This document shows positions 58,231 to 64,000 of a stretch of DNA of 64,000 bases, in pieces. Position numbers and translations under genes: made by a program. Below the pieces are notes generated by a model that saw only the letters and a program-made list of their open reading frames with translations, was not told the origin of the DNA and did no database searches. Origin of the DNA: Cryphonectria parasitica EP155 (Eukaryota > Ascomycota > Sordariomycetes > Diaporthales > Cryphonectriaceae); the NCBI RefSeq assembly GCF_011745365.1, contig NW_024468914.1, positions 124,001 to 188,000 on the forward strand, written 5' to 3'. Numbering within the stretch: the stretch's first letter is position 1; each line of letters begins with the position of its first letter.

Positions 58231-58892
58231 CTGGTGTTCATTGATATATTTATTCTTGTATTTTTCTATCTTTGTTTGGATACATTCAGTCAAACTCTGT
58301 CAATTTCATGGCTGTCGTTGCGCAATCACAATCATTTGCGTCTCTCCTACATTGTCATTATCATTACAATTCTCCATGCATTTCTTCATACTGTTCAGTC
58401 TCAAGGCTCACTCGGAAGAAAAGGACTAGTGTGATGACCAAAATGTTTTATTTTGAACGCTTACGTGCTAGAACCGCGCTCATCACTGGATATTGTCCGC
58501 TGCTGTTGCTCTTGTCAAAGATTCAACAGGTTTTGGGATGACTTCAGGTTCATTATTGAATAGTCTTCGTATGTCATGCGAGGGCCAGTGGCTCAGCCAG
58601 CCCTGGATACGTACGTAGCCTCAGTTGTCTGGCTATTGTTTTCTTTCTTGGTTTTATTTTATCTTCCTTTTTTCTTCCTTTGCGGTAGCTTATTCATTTC
58701 AGTGTCTTTTTTTTTTCCCATCTGTATAGCTCATATTCACTCATAGATCATTTTCATCAAGAGTCCCCAGGGCTCTCATACAGCATCAACGGCTTTCCAA
58801 AACGTAGTTCCAATTCAATCCAGGTATGCTTTCTGAGATGATTCTTCCGATGCCCCATCTTGATTCACCAGTGTCATTGCCCAAGAATGACA
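58231..58892. other. Shared 3' flank of PKS-NRPS and trans-enoyl reductase
   Basis: Two convergent genes end here. T-rich, without coding signal. Confidence 0.65.
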
Positions 58893-60023
58893 TTACATCG
58901 TCACCACCAACTTCTGCCCCGACACCGCTCCTGACCTCAACATCTTCAAACCCTCCAATACGCGCTGGAGCCCTCCTCCCAGGTTCTGAATAGGATGCGT
59001 CTTGAGCAGACCCTTATCCAGCAAGCCCCGAAAGACGCCAATATATCGTTCCGCAAGGGCACGCTTCTCCAGGTCCCCCAAAGTCTCATAGCCATTCGAC
59101 AAAGGCACGTCCTCGCCCGAGGCCTCATACGCCAGCACCAGCTTGAGGCGCACGGCCCGGCGCGTCCGCAGCGCCTCGGGGACCAGCTCCAGCGACGCAT
59201 ACCTGCCGCCCGTCCGACCGATGGCCGCATAGCAGTGCGCAACCGTCTCCGGGTCGGCGATGCAGTCGTACACATACCTGAGTTTCCCACCCGTGAGCCG
59301 CTGGATCTCGGCGACGAGGTCAGGCCGCATGTAGTCCAGCGCCGCGGCGGCGCCCCGGTCGCGCGCCAGGTCGAAGTTCCGCGGGCTGCAGACCGCAATG
59401 GGCGTGAGCCCGGACAGCCGCAGCAGCTGGAGGGCTATGGTCCCCGTCGCCGTGCTGCCGCCGTAGACGAGCACGGGGAAGGGCTTCTCGGCTGGCTTGT
59501 CTGGGTCTGCGGTGGCGGCCAGGCCCAGCGCCGAGGGCTCCCACAGGGCCAGGAGGTTCGTCATGAGCGCCACGCCCAGTGTGGCGGCTTCTTCCATCGA
59601 CAGGGTGGGTGGGACGGGAAGCAGGAACTCGGGCCGTGCTCGCACGTACTCTGCAAAGGCCCCGTTGGTGAGGTCGCCTGGGTTGGAGCCGTGCACCATG
59701 CCGCACACGCGGTCGCCGAGGCGGAGATCTGTGGTCGTGCCGGGCGGGATGAACGCCACAGTGCCTGAGAAGTCCATGCCTACGACGGAGCCTGGGGTAG
59801 GGAAGGCTGCGCCCATCTTGTTGTCGCTCGGGTTGAGCGCTACTGCGACTGTCTTGACTATTACTGTGCCGGCCTTGGGTGATGGCAGCGGCACGCCCTC
59901 CATCAGCTTGGGGCTGCCATTCTCGTTTTGTAGGATGGCTGTCTGCGAGATTGGGAGCTTGGCCGCCAGCATGTTTGATTTTTTTCTGCTTTTTTTCTTT
60001 TTTGTATTATTGGTTTTTGCCAC
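58893..60023 (-). CDS. Trans-acting enoyl reductase (LovC/CcsC-like, MDR family), single exon
   Basis: Reduces enoyl intermediates carried by the PKS ACP, using NADPH. 376 residues from ATG 60023. MDR landmarks: VVALNPSDNKMGAAFPTPGSVVGMDFSG split by short variable positions, LGDRVCGMVHGSN, GAFAEYV, and the cofactor loop YGGSTATGT, a hallmark of LovC-type proteins. Catalytic-zinc ligands of alcohol dehydrogenases are missing, as expected for the family. The first 17 residues are Lys/Asn/Thr-rich and unlike family N termini, so the true start may be the internal ATG at 59972, directly before LAAKLPISQTAI. It supplies the ER function missing in the PKS-NRPS 660 bp away. Confidence 0.92.
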   Translation of the reverse strand: MAKTNNTKKKKSRKKSNMLAAKLPISQTAILQNENGSPKLMEGVPLPSPKAGTVIVKTVAVALNPSDNKMGAAFPTPGSVVGMDFSGTVAFIPPGTTTDLRLGDRVCGMVHGSNPGDLTNGAFAEYVRARPEFLLPVPPTLSMEEAATLGVALMTNLLALWEPSALGLAATADPDKPAEKPFPVLVYGGSTATGTIALQLLRLSGLTPIAVCSPRNFDLARDRGAAAALDYMRPDLVAEIQRLTGGKLRYVYDCIADPETVAHCYAAIGRTGGRYASLELVPEALRTRRAVRLKLVLAYEASGEDVPLSNGYETLGDLEKRALAERYIGVFRGLLDKGLLKTHPIQNLGGGLQRVLEGLKMLRSGAVSGQKLVVTM

Positions 60024-60569
60024 ACTTGAGATGGGTGAATGAAGACAATTGGCGACTTGGCCACGGAGAATTTAGGTCCTCGCATATCGATTTTGATAGC
60101 TTGCATGCCTGTACTTGTAAGTCAGTGTGTAAGTAATTAGTAGATTGTAGGAGAAACGTCAGCAGCACACACGTGCTTCTGCCACTGCTTGCATACATTG
60201 CCATTTTGGGTAATTGTCTGCCGAATGCTTTGGCCTATCATGGAAGACTCCAGATGTCAGTTCGGCGTAAACACCACATAGTGGTCATCGCAAATACAGT
60301 AGACCCGGCATGGAAGAATACACACTGGTCCTTCGGCACCAGCCTCGAAATGGATCTGTCGAGTGGGGGACAGCAGATCTACTTTGAAAGGCCAGGTTAG
60401 AAGGCAGATTGTGCATGGATATCCCTCTTTTGAAAATCTAATTTATTGAATTTACCTTCTAGGGTCCTCGCCAGGTGTTCAGTGTCTACGAAATATACAA
60501 TTAAATACATATGTACTGCCCGTTCCTCATCTAATATTGGACTTAATCTCAAGTCAACTTCTGTCTCAC
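60024..60569. other. Promoter of the trans-enoyl reductase and 3' flank of the MFS gene
   Basis: 546 bp, both neighbours on the minus strand. AT-rich around 60430-60560. No gene. Confidence 0.6.
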
Positions 60570-62527
60570 TTAAATAGCTGCCCCCTTCTCGGCATTCGTC
60601 GTAGGTTTTGCCCGGTTGTACCTGTCATTTTCATGCTTGAGGCCGTACTCGGTCTCCAGCTTTTCCCTTAGCATGATTTCATGCTCAGCAAGAGACAACA
60701 GGAACCCCACGCCAGCAAACGCGATCGAGATCTGGAACACCCTCTGCACCGCCTGCGCGTACACCGACCTGATTTCTGCCTGGACAGGCAGCGCGAACTG
60801 CTTGACCTGCGCCGCCGACGCCGCGCCGTACGCTCCTCCGCTGGCCATCATCTCTGCAGCCGCGGGGTCCGAGATCTCACCAATGAGCTGGCTGACCCGG
60901 TTGTTGAAGATGCTCGCAGGGATCGCAACGCCCCAGACCCAGCCGATGCTCCTGATGAAGCCCCAGGTCGCAGACGCCGCCGCCTGGTCCCGCTCCGGCA
61001 CTCCGTTCTGGAAGGCCGGCAGCTGCGAGTTGAGGAGGACGCCCCCGCCCAGCGCAGCGACGCACTGGTAGCTGGCCCACTGCGCCACTGTGGTGTGCGG
61101 GTTCTGAAGCGTGAAGAGGCCCAGGCCGAGCATGAACACGGCGAAGCCGGCAATGTGGACGGGCTTGTACCGGCCCCAGCGGCTGATGGCTACGGCGGCG
61201 AGTGCAGCACCTGGAATCGCCACGAGCGACATGGGCAGCAGGGCCACGCCGGAATACTGAGGGCCGTACAGCTTTGCGGCCTGGAAGAAGACGGGGAGGA
61301 AGAAGACACCCCAGAACGTCAGGGCCGAGTTGATAAAGGTGTTGATGCTGACGATGACCGAGGTGCGGCTGTGGAAGAGGCGAGGAGGCATGACGGGCTC
61401 CGCAGCTGCGAAACGGCCTCCCTGTGTATATGCGAAGAGGAAGAAGCCCAGGAACCCGAGCAGCAGCGGCACGAGGATGTGCCACGAGGCCCAGCTGTAG
61501 CTCGCGCCGGCATACGCCAGGGCATAGAGGACGGAGACGGTGGAGGCGATCAGCACGGCGTTGCCCACAAAGTCGATGCGCTGCATCTTCTGCGCGAAAG
61601 TTGTGTCCTTCTTGTAGTTGACCTGGAGGAAGCAGGACAGGAGCAAGAGCGACACGCTGCCGATCGGGATGTTGAGGTAGAAGATCCAGCGCCATGTTGT
61701 CGTGGCCACGATCGAGCCACCAATGAAAGGCCCCAGCGTCGTGCCCACTCCGTAGATGACGAGGATCACACCGATATAGTTTCCGCGCTTTCGGAGGGGG
61801 ACCAGATCCGAGACGATGATGTCTAGATGTGATTAAAACATGGCAAAGTCAGAGAAGCGAGCTCTTTGATAATGGCCCCAGCGACGTTAGAATATATACA
61901 GGAAATAAAGACCCACCATTCAGCAGAGTGATGCCTCCAGATCCAAGTCCTTGGATGGCTCGCCCTGCAATCAACATGCCAGCATTTTTGGCACCGCCGC
62001 AGATACCGCTGCCCAGGGTGAAAATGGCCACGGAGCTCAACATGTTGTATCTCCTTCCAAAGACATTGCACAGTTGGCCGACTAAGGGTTGAATTGCTGC
62101 GCTGTAGGCATTATAAAACTACGTCAGATATATGACAATCCACCACTGTTGTATGCCACAGTCATCAACACACGTACCTGCAAATGAAGAATGCATTAGT
62201 CACCCAGATGTAATTCTCGCCCAGCTGCAGATCAGAGATGATCATGGGTGCTGCCACAGTGACAACTGTGTTTTCCAGGGCCGTGAGCAGCAGTGTCACC
62301 CCCAGCCCGAGAATGATGACCCAGAGACGCAGCCCGGGATGGAAGTCGTCCATCTCTGAGCTGCCATCTTCATTCTTCTCATGACTGCCTGCTTCCGCTG
62401 TCGGGTCATTGCTCGACAATGTGGCAATTGCATCCGTGGACGTTGCGGTGGCTTCGCCCTGAGAGTCTGTTGCAGCAGCGTCGTTGCTGCTGGTACTGGC
62501 CTGTGGAGCGTCTCGGCCGGAGAACAT
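60570..62527 (-). CDS. MFS drug/toxin exporter, 14-TM (DHA2) type, three exons
   Basis: A plasma membrane proton antiporter, probably exporting the cluster product. Exons 62527-62178, 62101-61917 and 61822-60570 join to 595 residues. A hydrophilic Ser/Ala/Asp-rich N terminus (about 65 residues) precedes helix 1 ([22 protein letters not shown] broken over two helical turns). Motif A appears as [14 protein letters not shown], and the antiporter motif C as [24 protein letters not shown] follows motif A. Helices continue to about residue 555, including the extra pair of 14-TM members. Splice borders: GTACGT/CTACAG and GTGGGT/ATCTAG. It stands head-to-tail with the trans-enoyl reductase and the second P450. 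Confidence 0.92.
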
Positions 62528-63404
62528 ATTGAGCTAGAGGGTGTTGGACTTGGTGGAGCCGGGCGGCACGACGTTGAATCGCCAAGACGAGCCCAGAAAG
62601 CTTGGGGCTGGAGCTACCTACCTACAGTAACGCAGACAAATCTATGAGCGCGTAGAAGGACTGCGGCACCTCCGTTACGCCTCCCGGAGCTCTTTTGGAG
62701 GGAAGAGAGGAGGGAGAAGGTGCTTCTTGGCTGAACCCTGCGTCTGCTGTAACGGAATCGGAGCGCTTGACACAGTAAATGCATGCCGATATCTAAATCG
62801 AACAAGAACAATGCGCATGTTCGGCGTTGCGCAGCCTAAAAGGGCCTCCGTCAGCGGTCGAACTTCGGCGTGGTTTTGCCTAATTGGGATAATTGTCTTA
62901 AAACGACGGGATCAACACCGTATTGGGGGCCCCCTTTGAAACGACAACACATTTGCCATCACTCACAGCCAGGACTTTGTTATTAATTTTGTTGAGATCA
63001 GTCTGTCTCTCAGCATGACTAATTGATTGGCTGAGAATAGTAATTATCACTTCCAAATCTTTTCTTTCGAATTGCAGTCTGAAAACCCAGGGCTCCTAGC
63101 CTCTTCTTCCAATAGTATCTCACGCCATCTTCGGTGGGGATCATAACTGTTGCATGCATTGCTCTGAGGTTGTTGGACAAGGGGAGTTTTGAGGATTGCG
63201 ATTGCGAACAGTGTCTGGACAGAGTAACTTCAGGTGGCAAATTTGAAATTGAAGCCTTGAGAGGCACTAGATTGCCTGGTAGAATAACCTGGACAAGCAA
63301 GACCCAGCCATGAGATGACATCTTGCACATAAAATCATTATGAAATCACATGGAGGACTTTTTGTGAAGGAGTGCTCGCTTGACAAGCACTGATCTCTCG
63401 CCCT
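62528..63404. other. Promoter of the MFS gene and 3' flank of the second P450
   Basis: 877 bp without a supported gene. A 103-codon minus frame at 63019-63330 has a basic C terminus but no motif that I recognise. Confidence 0.55.
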
Positions 63405-64000
63405 CTACCCCAAATCCTCCGGGCCTCTCTTGATGAAAACGAAGCGGACACGAAGCTCAGGCTTGGCCCACATGCCGTACACACGGAAGCTGCCATCAAA
63501 CTCGAGCTCTTCTGACACCTGCTCCATGTCGAACAGCCAGATCGTCTTGGCGATGAACAGTCTGAACATGATCCTCGCCACCTCTCTGCCGGGACACTGG
63601 CGAGGACCCACGATAAAGGGGAAATGGGCCCTGTGGTCGTCCTCTGCAAAGGCGACATCGTAGTCCGGGTGGTCGTGCGGCAGCCATCGCTCTGGCCTGA
63701 AGGTCCTGGGGTCATGGAAGAACCGGGCGCTGCGGTTATAAGTGAAGGCAGACGATCGGACGACGACCTGAGCCGGCATGGCCAGTTAGAAAGTAGATTT
63801 GCCCCATGGCGCCTGGACGAATCGTGCCTAAAGAATAACGAGCTTCGAGGGCGTAAACACGCAGGTAGACTTACACCTTTGGGGATATATTCGCCATTCA
63901 CTTCAGCCCCCGGACTTATCCTGGGGAGAGCGTGGTGCACCGCAGCAGAGCTGAGCCGCAGTGTTTCCGAAAGACACGCATTTAGCCACGGCAGAGACCT
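63405..64000 (-). CDS. Cytochrome P450 monooxygenase (second of the cluster), C-terminal part, cut by the window end
   Basis: Visible exons are 64000-63875 and 63767-63405, about 163 residues; the N-terminal two-thirds lie outside. The K-helix Glu-x-x-Arg appears as LNACLSETLR, then [19 protein letters not shown] before the intron (donor GTAAGT, acceptor CTCAG). After it come VVVRSSAFTYNRSARFF, PERW and the heme loop FIVGPRQCPG with the axial Cys. The exon border after PKG is at the same place as in the first P450 of this cluster, which suggests the same wider P450 group. The protein ends in KRGPEDLG. It is expected to oxidise the released intermediate; regiochemistry cannot be inferred. Confidence 0.9.

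Noticed and set aside
57184..58293. 369-codon minus-strand frame at the PKS-NRPS end
   Set aside because: Arg/Pro/His-rich antisense shadow of the R domain; the plus frame carries the conserved motifs.
63019..63330. 103-codon minus frame between MFS and P450 genes
   Set aside because: No recognisable domain; probably 3' flank of the P450 gene.

Overview
The window comes from a filamentous ascomycete (Pezizomycotina, most likely a Sordariomycete). Three things point there. Genes are split by short GT-AG introns of about 50-150 bp. The families are typical of that group: Fig1, DASH Spc34, Pth11-like rhodopsin domain, AflR-type Zn2Cys6 regulator and a PKS-NRPS hybrid. Intergenic spaces are long and carry microsatellites. 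No rRNA, tRNA, CRISPR or complete transposon was recognised. All gene models were spliced by hand: donors, acceptors and phases were chosen so that exon lengths add up in frame and family motifs are rebuilt.

Left part (1-35 kb) is a conserved, housekeeping-like chromosome segment. In order it holds: the 3' end of an unknown acidic protein; a class I alpha-1,2-mannosidase (GH47); a Fig1-family membrane protein; a gene-poor stretch with decayed coding remnants; an aldo/keto reductase; the proteasome lid subunit Rpn3; the TFIID/SAGA subunit TAF12; an acidic orphan protein; the DASH subunit Spc34; a DsbA/FrnE-like oxidoreductase; a RING protein; a secondary-metabolism-unrelated PAF-acetylhydrolase-like protein whose nucleophile Ser is Ala and whose frame is cut by a TAG; and the replication factor Sld2.

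Right part (35.7-64 kb and past the edge) looks like one secondary-metabolite gene cluster. It holds a Pth11-like seven-helix membrane protein (possible border gene), a cytochrome P450, an AflR-type regulator with a GC-AG intron, a 13.4 kb PKS-NRPS hybrid (KS-AT-DH-MT-KR-ACP-C-A-T-R, no enoyl reductase), a LovC-like trans-acting enoyl reductase, a 14-TM MFS exporter and the C-terminal part of a second P450 cut by the window end. The expected scheme is: PKS plus trans-ER builds a methylated reduced polyketide, the NRPS half joins an amino acid, the R domain releases it, the P450s oxidise it and the MFS protein exports it. The catalytic Tyr/Lys of the R domain are present, which favours reductive release (cytochalasan/pyrrolinone-type logic), but the product is not predictable from sequence alone.

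The two most notable anomalies are a one-base frame break late in the PKS-NRPS adenylation domain (near 56420), which would remove the T and R domains unless it is a sequence error, and an in-frame TAG at 31978-31980 followed by 138 further codons of the same compositional type. A predicted C-terminal membrane helix on the PKS-NRPS is also unusual.
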